NCBI GenBank assembly: GCA_009760855.2
Contig: WPIO01000008.1
Span: 697,501 to 761,500 of the forward strand
DNA length: 64,000 nt
Source: Cristatella mucedo
Taxonomy: Eukaryota > Bryozoa > Phylactolaemata > Cristatellidae
Direction: 5' to 3'
Positions 42,285-54,000 of this stretch are shown here, in pieces (position 1 is the first letter of the stretch; each line of letters begins with the position of its first letter). The notes under the pieces were generated by a model. It did not search any database. It worked only from the letters and a program-made list of their open reading frames with translations, and was not told where the DNA came from. The position numbers and the translations under genes were made by a program.

Positions 42285-42440
42285 AATAATAATAACAATA
42301 TTAATACATTTTTAGAGGCCCTCAGAGAGCCTAATCTCTATCTAGGCACTTTACATATGCAAATAAAGCATGATCAAATGGTTAGTGGTAATGCGCACAG
42401 TGTTAGCAAGCGTATTGTGGTTAGAGGTAACATGCACAGG
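42285..42440 (-). mobile_element. LINE family A 3' end
   Basis: (AAT)n, GAGGCCCTCAGAGAGCCTAA, TCTCTATCTAGGCACTTTAC, then the ATGATCAAATGGTTAGTGGT untranslated block. Confidence 0.85.
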
Positions 42441-43374
42441 TCAACATGTAAATATGTGAATAGGTTACCGAGAGCGGTGAGCACACGTGACAGCGACAAA
42501 TTATTGTCGCTCGAGAAAATGGGTCACACCGACTGGGCCCAGCTTGCCACGCACTAGACCAGCTTTTCGAAGGCCTTGTCGAATTGCCATGATCGCTTCG
42601 TGGCTTATACGTGTCACGCATCACAGCTGGAGTACCTATAGTACGCGTCAATTGGTTGCAAGCTTGCATGAAACCCTTCGCTGAAATGCCGGCTGAAGGC
42701 ACGTCTGGGTCAACCGCTCTCTCCTGATAGGTCAAGTTGGTCCCATTGGTATGCTGACACAGACTTCCTAATTGCGGTTTGGCACTGCATTGTCTAAAAT
42801 GTCATAGCTCTTTGAGTGTAGTTCACCGACAACTCGTATTTTATTACGTCGATCCTGGCACTTTGGGCAACTCGGTCTACCTGTGCTGGGCTTCAGTTAT
42901 ACTCATTTCGCTTCACCTGATGTCACCTTGACCTCCATGTTCCTCGGGCTCTCTCTCTCTCTCGTGGCCTACCAAACGCTGGCGAGTTAATCTACTTGCT
43001 CACGGTGCGATCAGATCGGTCAGGTCAGGGTCAGGGTTATGAAATTAAGAAACGCTACCGCTGGCAGTTTGTGATAGCAACAAAAATTATAAGCCGCAGC
43101 TAGCAGGCGCCAGCTTCACCACTATTCATCACGAGTGTGAAAGGCTAGATCCATTGCCAGCTCTGTGATTGCGGCTGAAGTACTTGAAAATTCGTAAATA
43201 TCTGGTAAAATTTTAATTTGGTTAGATTCGGAAAGGACTTAAAATACGTACATACATTCAATTGTCTGGAAATTCGTAGTTGCATTTACCAGTTATAGAT
43301 AATAACTGGCATTCTTGTCCAATCAAGGTCAGCGAAAAATGCATGCTATTTTGAGATATTCCTTAAGCGATAGC
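42441..43374. other. Unique intergenic DNA
   Basis: No gene is recognised. A short CT run lies near 42950. Confidence 0.4.
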
Positions 43375-44275
43375 AATAATAATACATTTGTATAACACCC
43401 TCAGAGAACTAATCACTTTCTAATGTAATTTAATGAATCTCTGTCTGTAATTCTACAAAACCATAAAGACTATGTGGGTATTACGCAGGAGAGTTTTGTA
43501 TAGCGCACTCACAGCCTAAGCGGCTTTCGGTACGTATTCGGTAGCCAACCGACTTCGTCTCACGCACCAAAGAGAAAGTGGGAAGCGTAGCAGAGTCAGG
43601 AGAGCAGTTGAGTTAGTGAGCAGCGTGGAAGTAGCTGCTCAGGACCGCTGATAAGGATGAGCCGTAGTCGGCAGCAGGGGAGTAGTTGTCGTTTCGTAAG
43701 AACTGTGAAGCGAGTTCCACGGTCTAGGACCTGCAGAGCTAAAGCTTATGTCACCAACGGTCTTTAAGTAAGCGAAGGAATGGAACAGCTTATTCCTTGT
43801 CCACACAGGACCCAAGAGTGCAAAGAGGCTGAAACTGGTGAAGCAGTTCAGCTAGGTACGAAGGATCCAAGCCGTGGCGGGCCTTTTGACTCAGCGTAAG
43901 AACTTTGCTCGGTATCCGTTGATCAACCGGCAGCCATACTAGCTCTTTTAGCAAAGGAGACACGTGCTCAAACCTCTGGGACTTGAAGACTAGCCTTGTA
44001 GCCATGTTCATAGCCAGCTGCAGTGGCCTAGTCGCTTTCTTCGGTAGCCCAGCCAAAAGAGAATTCCAGTGATGATGATGAGAATGATCAAGCCGAGACA
44101 GAACTAAGGAGCTTGTTAAATTTTTTGCAAGCCACCGTGATAGACAGTTCCTAATCTTACATAGGGATTGGACGTGATGGTTAGCTGTAGAAGCAATCTT
44201 CTGAGTAAAGCTTTGTCAAAATTGAGGCAGCTGTCGAAAAAGACACCTAAATTTCGAGCACGTGGTGTTGGTCGC
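43375..44275 (-). mobile_element. LINE family B, 3' half
   Basis: Minus-strand L2-like ORF2 C-terminus: RARNLGVFFDSCLNFDK near 44,250, AGLPKKATRPLQLAMNMATR, HVSPLLKELVWLPVDQRI and PSYLAELLHQFQPL. The family B 3' end follows near 43,440, and an A-type tail remnant lies at 43,375-43,435. It continues beyond an inserted family A LINE into 45,000-47,220. Confidence 0.9.
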
Positions 44276-44955
44276 ACAACAACGTGCTTGCTGACCTACA
44301 GGCTTGTGCAATCAGGCGATTGCAGCTGGTGCAAAACTGCGCAGCTAGGCTTGTCTGTCGTGAGCGTCACAGTTGCCACATCACACCACTTCTCGCCGAC
44401 CTACACTGGCTACCAGTCAAGCAACGGATCGACTTTCAAGGTTTTGTCGCTCACTTTTAGGTCACTTCATTCTTTAGCTCCAGCCTATCTCTCAGATCTA
44501 CTGCCCCACCAGGCCAATCGTCGTACCACCCGCTTTTCGGAATCCGACAGTTTACCAATACCTCGTACAAGCCTCAAATTCTTTGGAGACCGTGCATTTA
44601 GTTCGTATGCTCCCAAAGCCTGGAACTCCCTCCCGACTTGCGTCAGAACGTCCCCTGACTTGACCACATTAAAAAAGAACTTACAAACACACCTATTTAG
44701 GACAGCATTTAGTGGGTTCCTTTGATTCGTCCTTCATGTGCTTATGCGTGCTGACACTGTGCATGTTGCCGCTAACCACACTTGCATGCTGAGCCTGTGC
44801 ATGTCACCCCTAACCATGTTATTCGTGTCGTTTATCAAGCATGATGTTACTCACCATTCCATCGCGTTTTCCTTTGCAGCAAATGTAAAGCGCCTAGAGA
44901 GAGAGATTGAGTTCTCTGAGGGTGCTTTATCAAGTGCATTATTATTATTATTACA
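44276..44955 (+). mobile_element. LINE family A inserted into LINE B
   Basis: A 5'-truncated copy beginning at CTTGCTGACCTACAGGCTTG, with HSLAPAYLSDLLPHQ and APKAWNSLPTCVRTS, ending in the hairpin and (ATT)n. The flanks are two halves of one family B element in the opposite orientation. ACAAC occurs at both junctions as a possible target-site duplication. Confidence 0.9.
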
Positions 44956-45504
44956 ACAGAATCGCCCATTAGAAGAGCAAGCCTTTTAATCCAGCTACAC
45001 GCTTAGGGTGTCCCGTGAGCAGCAGATCGGTTTGTCATTTAGCTTAAAGAAGTTTTCTGAAATCCAGGATCGAATGTCGGCAAGGCAAGCATACAGTTTT
45101 CAGTTGCTGCAACAGATTCCGTCGGTTTGAATGACAAATACAGCTGAGGATCGTCAGCATACAAGTGACATCCTATTCCACGGGATTTAATCACTTTTCC
45201 CAGAGGTTGAGTATTAATGGAGACCAGCAAGGGACCGAGAGCGGACCTTTGAGCTACTCCACAGGTGACCTCTCGCGTGTGAGATCTGACCCACACTTGA
45301 CACAGATTGAACACGATCAGACAAGTACGATTTAAACCATGCCAGTGCCTCATCGGCCAGACCGATCGTTATTCTCAATTGTTCAAGTAGAACATCGTGA
45401 TCAATGGTGTCGAAGGCAGCTGACAGATCTAGCAGAGCTAGGGCAGTGGCATTCCCATCATGTTGCCACGTTGAATGTCATTGTTAACACGAAGGAGAGC
45501 AGTT

Positions 45505-45575
45505 TAATAATAATAATAATAATGCACTTGATAAAGCGCCCTCAGAGAACTTAATCTCTCTCTCTAGGCGCTTGA
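45505..45575 (-). mobile_element. LINE A tail inserted in LINE B
   Basis: (AAT)n, GCACTTGATAAAGCGCCCTC, AGAGAACTTAATCTCTCTCT and AGGCGCTT. Only the terminal hairpin is present. Confidence 0.85.
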
Positions 45576-46304
45576 GTTTCAGTGTATTGCGGCCTTTTGA
45601 ACCCTGATTGAAATGTTTCTGACATTTCATTCTTTTGAATATATTCAACCAGCTGTTTAGCAACAATTTTTTCAAGAATCTTTGACAAGAAAGGAAGAAG
45701 GGAAACTGGGTGATAGTTTGCAAGGACCTCTGTATCTAATCCAGGCTTTTGAAGTATGGGTCTAGCGATTGCCGATTTGAAGGACTTGGGGACCACCCCT
45801 TTTTCCAAAGAAGCATTACAAATCTCGGTTATCGCAAGGCTAAGTTGGTCTGCCAGTGAAGACCACCAAGACCTGCCAGAGATGATGGTATAGGGTCTTC
45901 AGGAGATGAGCTCTTTTTGCTAAATCTTATTAATGTAGCCACATCGCATGCAGAAACCTCGGAAAACCTTTAAGGAAGGTTGCATGTAATTTCACAATTG
46001 TTTTAGTCGGAGGGGGCTTTATGGAGGCATGAATGTGCACAACTTTTTCAGTAAAGACGGCTGAAAACTTTTCGGCTGAGCCATTATTATCTGGGAAGTC
46101 AGAACTCTCAGCATTGGCCAGTAAATTTTTTACTATCTTACAAGTAAATCTGTTTAGGGTCCGACTGGCAGGAATTTAGCTTTCGAGTGAAAAAGGCCTT
46201 GGCTTTTTTAAGCTTCCGGGTGTAAACTCGAAGGAAGTCTCTGAAATTGACTAGATCTGCATCAGACCCCGATTTCTTAAAACGACGTTTAAGCCATGTT
46301 GTTA

Positions 46305-46412
46305 ATCAAGGATATTACTCACCATTTAATCGCGTTTCCCTTTGCAGCAAATGTAAAGCGCCTCGAAAGAGATTGAGCTCTGCTTTATCGAGCGCATTAT
46401 TACTATTATTAA
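46305..46412 (+). mobile_element. LINE A tail inserted in LINE B
   Basis: GATATTACTCACCATTTAAT, GCAGCAAATGTAAAGCGCCT, AAAGAGATTGAGCTCTGC and ATTATTACTATTATT. It interrupts the stretch between the endonuclease and RT remnants. Confidence 0.88.
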
Positions 46413-47225
46413 GCCTTCGCTCTTTTGAAGTTTTTTGGTAGATTCAAGGGAATTTCTACGACTTTGTACACGAATATAATGAACGGGAGCATGCTCGTCA
46501 AGTGCACTCATGAGCGTCATGTTCTCTACATAAGTGAAGAGTATCGAGGCTGTCGGTCGAGTCTGGGTGCAGATCAAGAAGACCTGCACCAGATTAAAAA
46601 AAATTGTCTACGTCAATGCTTTGTAAGTTACGTCGCTTGACAAGTTCGACATTACCCTGTACGTACAAGGGAGCAGGAATAGTGAACGGGACCGAACAAT
46701 GATCCGAGCGGGTCAGCAGGCACACCACAAGGTCAGTGGGGAAGACGTCCTTAGTGACTAGATCGTGAGTATGGCCACCGACGTGGGTGTAGGCACTTAA
46801 CATACGTTGCAAAGGAAGTATGATCAAATGGTGTGTATTTTCATGGCAAGTCTGAGAGCGGTTAGCGCTGAGAGCATCTTTAAAGCCATCCACGAGAGGT
46901 TTAGCCGCAGCTATTGCTTGGCACAGACACTCGACTTGAGTGTTCCTTTCATAGATCTCGGCCGCATATGCTAAGCATTGCACCGAAACACTTGTTAGTT
47001 AATTTAGTGGTGTCCAACCTTTTAACAATAATTGGCTTATGACCTATCCACACACAGTAAAGGATAATTAGCTGAAGCTTAGGAACTTCATTAAAAATTG
47101 TGCTATTACGAAGACCGAGCCCATGCAATCTCGGTGTATAACAGCATGAAACACAATTTCCTGAAAGCTGCTTATGCTTGTAAGTGTGCTTTAGAAAGCT
47201 CTCCATTGTAACAGCCACTTAATAG

Positions 47226-48039
47226 TAATTGAGTTTGCCGAGTTACAGAGGCACTTAGCACAGCATGATATAAATGATTCTCACTAGTGATAGGAGGCTT
47301 AAGGAAGATCCAGGCTATTGTAGGAATTCGTTTAGGTACCAATAAACCATGCCTCTAGATAACATGATAACAAATCCTCCTAAGTGGATTGAATGAGAAT
47401 GCCTGCGAAATGGTGAAAAAATGTTGTGGTTAATCAGGGGTTTTGTGCAGTGACTAAAGAGGATTTGCACTTCCACGTAGGTGAGATGTGCAGCGATATA
47501 ATCACGACTTCTAGATTATGATGACAGCTCTGAAGGCAAGGGTGCAGCTCACAAAAAATGCTGCCATGTCAGCACTGCAAGCCATACCATAAAAGACCGT
47601 GACGACAGAAACCAACCTAGTCGATAACATTTTTTACAATGCAAACTGCCAATGGCAGACCACACCTCAAACATGCATTGCATGTTTGCAAAGAGGCTCA
47701 GCAGGGAAAACATGAGACGAGCCTCCACTGCCTGATACTGCTGAGCGAGCACATGCTCGGCTGCACGTGCACAATAATCGGAAAGCTGGTGCTAACGGTT
47801 GGGTGTGCTGCACCCACTAACATAATGCAATGCACGTGCCAGATGCACGCCTCTGCATTTTCATAGCTGTGCCACCTGTGCGCCAGCTCCTTTGGCACTT
47901 CGAAGCTGCATCCGTGGCAGCATCGACGAAAGGGACAGCCCTCTTGCGACAGCCGCTCTCTGCCAGCGACAAGGCAAACAGGAGTGGGCTGCCACACTAA
48001 TGCCGAACCCTCTCACTCGAAGCCTTTCCGAGGCACATG
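47226..48039. other. Downstream flank of GTF2F1
   Basis: Unique DNA without a recognised gene. The GTF2F1 polyadenylation site should lie in the right part of this stretch, but no clear AATAAA on the minus strand was found near 48,040. Confidence 0.45.
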
Positions 48040-51000
48040 TCAGGCATTTTTTATCGTCCAGTAAATAGTGTTGTTGATCTTCTGCTGCTCCGGCTTGAGC
48101 TTCTTCAAGGTGCCGACGACAAATTGCACCAGCTCCTCGTTCGACAGTCCCGTCTTCTTTGAGCGAAACTTTTGAAGCAGGTCTTTAGTTGTCATGGGTT
48201 TCCTCATAAGGTACCGCCTAAGAGCTTCTTCCGAGACACCGTCGGCTCTGAAATATCATTTCACAAGCATGTTTATTTGGCTGCCACAACAGAAAAAGGG
48301 TACAGCGATCGACGGTTCCGTCATTTATTTAATCTAAATACTTGAATAAGCCATAAAAATGAAGATGTCACAAGCCTGGATCTGAGCCCAGTCCATGGAT
48401 TTTTCCCATTCTGTCTCGACTTCTGTAACTCATTACTAGCAGGTCTTCCCACCTAGGCAACAACAGCGTTTACAATTGGTGCGAAACTCTGCAGCTCGGC
48501 TAGTATGTCGTGAGCGCGAGTGATACATAGTATCAAACGCTTCCGAAAGATCTAGCACACACAGCCAGACTCTACCCAAGTCTGCACTCACGAGATCATA
48601 AACTCGCAGCAATACAGACCCAGAGGAACGACTAGCTCTAAAACCTGACTGGAATTTCCTTTCTAGATTTGAAGTTTTGATATGAGAGTTTAGCCGTAAG
48701 CTGAGACTTCAGCCTTACAGAACTAAGCCACCCCACGATGCCAATTTCTACAGACGGCTTATGCAGATCGTTTCTTAAATTGGGCCTAAGAGTTGAAATC
48801 GCTTGTACTAGATCACCGAGTTGCAAACTGAAGCAAGCTGTCTTGCCCAGACATAAACAAGTTTGACCACGCGAGTGAGGCTCAATGTTGCGAGACGAGG
48901 CGCTGTCAAAAAGTAGTGTGGCCACTGCAGGTTGGCTGGGCGGTTTTACTCGCTAAGGTGGAGGGGAGGGAGGAGGAAGGAGGAGGAAGGAGGGGAAGAG
49001 AAAGCAAAAAAGGGGGAGGAAGGAGAGAAGAAGGAGAAAGGCAGTCAATGATCGAGCATCAATGCAATTCAATGATCAGTGGCAGTCAATGATCTGCAGT
49101 GCATTCGAACCAGGTCAGGCAAGAAGAGCACTCCGGCAGAATCACACTTCAGCTGCTGCCTGCCTGCAAAATATTGCCTCACGAGCCAGGACGCCAGTCG
49201 AAGCATCGATCGATGCACGAAGTCACGTGCAAAGTTCTCATCTCACCCGGGCATCACTGGCACTGCTCTGCAATGGTTCAGGTCCTATCTCAGTGGCAGA
49301 CTCCAGAGTATTGACGTGAATGGACAAAGATCATCCGAGGTACCTCTGAAATATGGGGTACCTCAGGAATCCGTGCTAGGATCGGTTCTTTTCACGGTTT
49401 ATACTCTCCCTCTTGCTGATGTGATTGCCAAGATCAATCTAGGCTTTCACTTCCATACGGATGACACTCAGTTGTACCTTTGCTTTGATCCCTCACAGCC
49501 TTCGAGAACCTCAAATTCTTCCAATCACTAGCTGCACGTATTCATGACATCCGCACATGGATGGCAGCAAATTTTCTAAAACTAAACGATGATAAAACTA
49601 ACTTACTAGTTATGGGCAAACCCAGTGTGATTCACAAATTGAAAAGGTTGACGCTCAAAATGGGCTCTGCCAGCATATCTCCTGTTGAATCAGCTCGAAA
49701 TCTAGGTGTCATGTTTAAAGTGACCTCTTGTCAGACGACCACATCAGCTCCACAATCAAGTCTGCCTACTTTCAGCAACATAACATTGCTAAAATTAGGG
49801 CTTGTTTAGATAAGGATACCACGTCCAAGTTGGTCCATGCATTCGTGACATCCCGTCTCGACTTCTGCAACTCACTGCTTACTGGCCTACCGGCATGTGC
49901 AACAGGCGATTACTTGCTGGTGCAAAACTTCGCGGCTAGGCTTGTCGGTCGTGAGCGTCGCAGTTGCCACAACACACCACTTCTCGACGACCTGCACTGG
50001 CTCCCAGCCAAGCTATGCGTCGATTTCAAGGTTTTGTCGCTCACTTTTAGGTCACTTCATTCTTTGGCTCCAGCCTATCTCTCAGATCTACTGCCCCATC
50101 AGGCCAAGCATCGTACCACCCGCTTTTCGGAATCCAACAGTCTACAAATACCTCGTACAAACCTCAAATCCTTTGGAGGCCGTGCATTTAGTGCGTATGC
50201 TCCCAAAGCCTGGAACTCCCTCCCGACTTGTGTCAGAACATCCCCTGGCCTGACCACACTTAAAAAGAACTTAAAAACACCTATTTAGGACAGCATTTAG
50301 TGGTGATTCGTCCTTGATGTGCTTATGCGTGCTGACACTGTGCATGCTGCCACTAACCACATTTGCATGCTGACCCTGTGCATGTCACCCCTAACCATGT
50401 TATTCATTTTGTTTGTTTATCAAGAATGATATTACTCACCATTCAATTGCATTTCCCTTTGCAGGAAATGTAAAGCGCCTAGAGAGAGAGAGATTGAGTT
50501 CTCTGAGGGCACTTTATCAAGTGCATTATTATTAGTACGAGCTAGGGGCACTTACTTCGAAGCACTCGATGGCGTGGATGGCTTAGCGGATGCACCGCCC
50601 GTGGTAGGCGTGTTGGGCCTTGCCGCTGCCGAAGTGAGCAGAGTCGATGTGGAAGACGCGTCCTCGGTTTTCACCTTCTTTGCAAGCGGAGAACTTGAGT
50701 CGGCGGCGTCACCCTTGCCTCCGCTCCCGTCAGCTCGGCGCTTTTTGCTGCTGTCGGTAGCAGGCGTCGATGGACGACTGCCGCTTCCACCGCTAGCGGC
50801 AGCGGCGGCCCGCGCTGCTGCTTTTTCCGACTTTTTTCCGCCCTGGACATTCGACGTTGGACATTGGACATTCGACGAGACAACCATACAGGCATGACAC
50901 ACCGCCCCGCTCGCTGCACGTTCGTGGCGTCAGCACTAGACGGCATTGGTGAATTGATGCACGTCGGCCGCTATGCATGCATTTTCTTCGTTAACTACAG

Positions 51001-54000
51001 TTCGACCAGATCAACAGGGTCACAGGTCAGCAGGTCTAAGGGGTCAGGGTTTCGTGAGGCACCGGCTTAGAAAAGGTTCTAGCAGTCCAAGCCAACACTC
51101 AGAACATAGCTATGTAACTCAATGATATGCGATATTTTAACTTGATCACCTGACGACACCATTTAAACGGCTTTTCCGTCACGAGGGGCAACACTATGAT
51201 ATCGAAATGCAGCTGAACAACGAGCTCGATTTTGTAAAGCCCTCAGCACCCCAAGTAATACTGCACCGCGAGAAGAAAAGAAGCATACTTCACGTGGTCA
51301 TCGGGTGTTTAACCCGTGAAGTCAGAAATCAGAGGAGAGTCACGCCGGCTCTTATTGTTCTTCTGACACGAGCACTGGGTCCTCGGCTTGCATGCAAGCA
51401 GTATGTTCCTTTAACGTTGCGATCATACACATTAAATTTTACCCCGGTATGCAATGCCAAACAAAAGCCTCAAATGATAACAAAAATCGCCCAGATGCAG
51501 CCCTTATGGCCAAGCATAAGAAAACCGGGAGGCAGGACTGGATGGAACCGGTCCCCAGCACTATCTGCACTCTGGAGTAGCCAAACTTTCTAGGGAATCA
51601 GACGAACCTTTACCATGCTGGATATACATTTTCTGTGACCCATTTTTCTCCTCGCCAGATAAATGGACAGAACAAATGACAAGGCAAAGGATCCACACAG
51701 AGCCAGCGAAACTGGCAGTTTCCATAACGTAGATGCATCAGCAAGATGTTTAGTAGCTCTGAGCACCGCGAGACCAGTCTTAACCAGTCACTATGAAGCA
51801 CATAGGCAGGCAACTTACACTGCCGGATTCCGTTGGCCTACACGATCTTTTCTTATTACACTTGTTTATTATGAGAGCAATGGTGAGTCAACAAAAGTGC
51901 CGAGGCACGTGAACAAGGGCCGTGAACTAAAAATCCAAACAAGTCAGTATTCGGTCGACTACAAATAGTTAATTGCAGCACAATCTGCTTGGTACCACCA
52001 GATTTTTATCTCGTTGATCCTCTATGCTACACAATAAAGTGCTTCTCACTTGGCTCGCAGTAGTGAGCAGAAAGCCAGCAAGTGCCGAACATCGTCGACT
52101 ACTAAGGCAGCAACTTTACACCCTTCTCAAAGTCTTGTTCCATCGCTAAAAATGAATGCATTGGTGAAATGGAACCACAGATCTAAGCATAGCCAACGGT
52201 TCCAGTAAACAGTGACTGTTGCAGGCAAAATGAAGCAAAGTGCTGCTCATACTCGGTGCATTGTTTTGAAATAGCAAAAACCACATGGTTGCTTTAGAGC
52301 AGGGGTCAGCAAACCATTCGGACTACCACCAGGAGGCCATTCCAGGAGGTCAAGAAGGCGCACAGTAGGCCAGAAGAGACCGCGCCCACCCTGCCAGGCC
52401 GGCAGAGTGGGGGCGGCGAGACCAACAAACTAACAGCCGCAAAAGACACACAGACATGCAGGGCAATTATACAGGTAGACTGTATATCATCCCTCCCCCA
52501 TTCAGGCGCTTCCGTTTCAAGCTCTAAAAATAAACGAGGGCCACAACTTGAGCTGCAGCCGCAGTAATGAAGGGTAACGAAACCGTGACAACTCAATTAG
52601 GCCGGATCCATCAATAACTAACTAGTGGGCCACTAGGCCGGACTGCAGCACTAGCTAGGCCGGATCTCGCCTAAAGGCAGGAGTTTGCCGTCCTCTGCTT
52701 AAGAGGTTGGTTATTAAACATGGCGTGGCTTCCAGGGACTAACAAGTAGCCACTTTTTTATTAGCTTTTTGCGCTGTACTTTTTGCTCTGTATGGCTAGT
52801 ACACCTCGCTCAGGTCGCCCAACGATGACAGCGTGGGGAAACAAGTTTCACCAGATGATGCTGTCTCTTTGGGGACGCAAGGCACCGGGGAATGGCAAAT
52901 TGATGAGGGGTGCCAAGCGAAAGCAGAAGTGATCTTCTCGCCAGTGAAGGGATCGTCTCGCAAGTAGGGGTGTGGACAGGGCTGTGGACCATGCCCATCA
53001 CAGGGCAAACGACCAGGATCAAGTTTTACAGATCGCCGGGTCCAAATTTATGCCTTTTTGCTAGCAGCAAACGAGGAACATTCGTAGCTAGAAAAAGAAT
53101 GAGACATACCAATCCGCCCACCCTAGCCAACAGTGAAATTCGACGGCGGCAATGTCTTAGTTTGGGAGTGCCTCTGCTTCTCCGGTTTTGAAGTTCCGCA
53201 CCCTGGTAGCAGAGCTGTGGACTAGCAAGTGTTAATCGACTAGGTCCACAATTCTTAGTGCTAGAGGTCTTCTAGGTAATGATAGCATTTACCAGCAAGA
53301 CAAATGACCCAAAGTACACAGCAAAATATTGCTATTAAAACAGCTGTAGAAAACATGAGTTGGCCGAGCCAGTCCCCTAACCTAAATCTCACAGAACATC
53401 TTTAGGCAGACAGAGTGGTAATGGGCCGTGATGGCCCAGAAGGTTAGGTGCTCGCTCTTCACGAACGAGGTCGTGGGTTCGAGTCCTGCAATGGTCGATC
53501 CTTACTGCCAACTGCAAGTGATGGTGATAGCCATTAAGGCTATTCTGCCGCCAATTATTATTTTTAAAATTAGGAACCCCACAAATTCCGTCATTGTATC
53601 AGCCATAGCGAGTCAGTCAATGATGCATTTGGGCATATATCACTGACTTATCGGCAATACACAGGTCAGATAGCACTTTTAGTAATTACCACATGCAGTA
53701 CACTCACCATCATAAGGAAAGCTTTCGTGAATTCATTGTCAGCCTGATCAGGATCGTCCGAGTCACTTTCTGAGCTGCTACTGCTGCTGCTTCCATTGGT
53801 GCTGACTGGTCCTGCATTTTTATAGTGACAGTAATGAGGCTGCGCACACGAAGCCATGCAGGCACGCCAAATGTCGCCATCATGCCTGCAATACGCACCG
53901 TGCCCACCTTTGGAGCTACCCTTCTCTTCTTCATTCTCACCACTACCTCCAGCGGCCCCGCCAGCATTAGCATCACCAGACTTGGCTTTGTCCTCCTTAT

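Larger units (their letters stand above)
44960..47225 (-). mobile_element. LINE family B, endonuclease and RT part
   Basis: On the minus strand, from 46,985 down: the end of an APE-type endonuclease (THVGGHTHDLVTKD, then TRSDHCSVPFTI). Next comes the RT fingers block near 45,800 (FKSAIARPILQKPGLDTE, YHPVSLLPFLSKILEKIV) and the catalytic palm near 45,230 ([14 protein letters not shown]). Frameshifts and stops separate these. Two short family A tails are inserted, at 45,505-45,575 and 46,305-46,412. It is the only copy in the window that still shows the endonuclease domain. Confidence 0.9.
50843..53707. other. GTF2F1 intron between exons 50556-50842 and 53708-53811
   Basis: Unique DNA apart from a hAT element (52300-52697) and SINE-B (53421-53560). 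Just upstream of the acceptor at 50843, an ATTCGACGTTGGACATTGG, ATTCGACG short direct repeat is seen. No independent gene was recognised. Confidence 0.45.
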
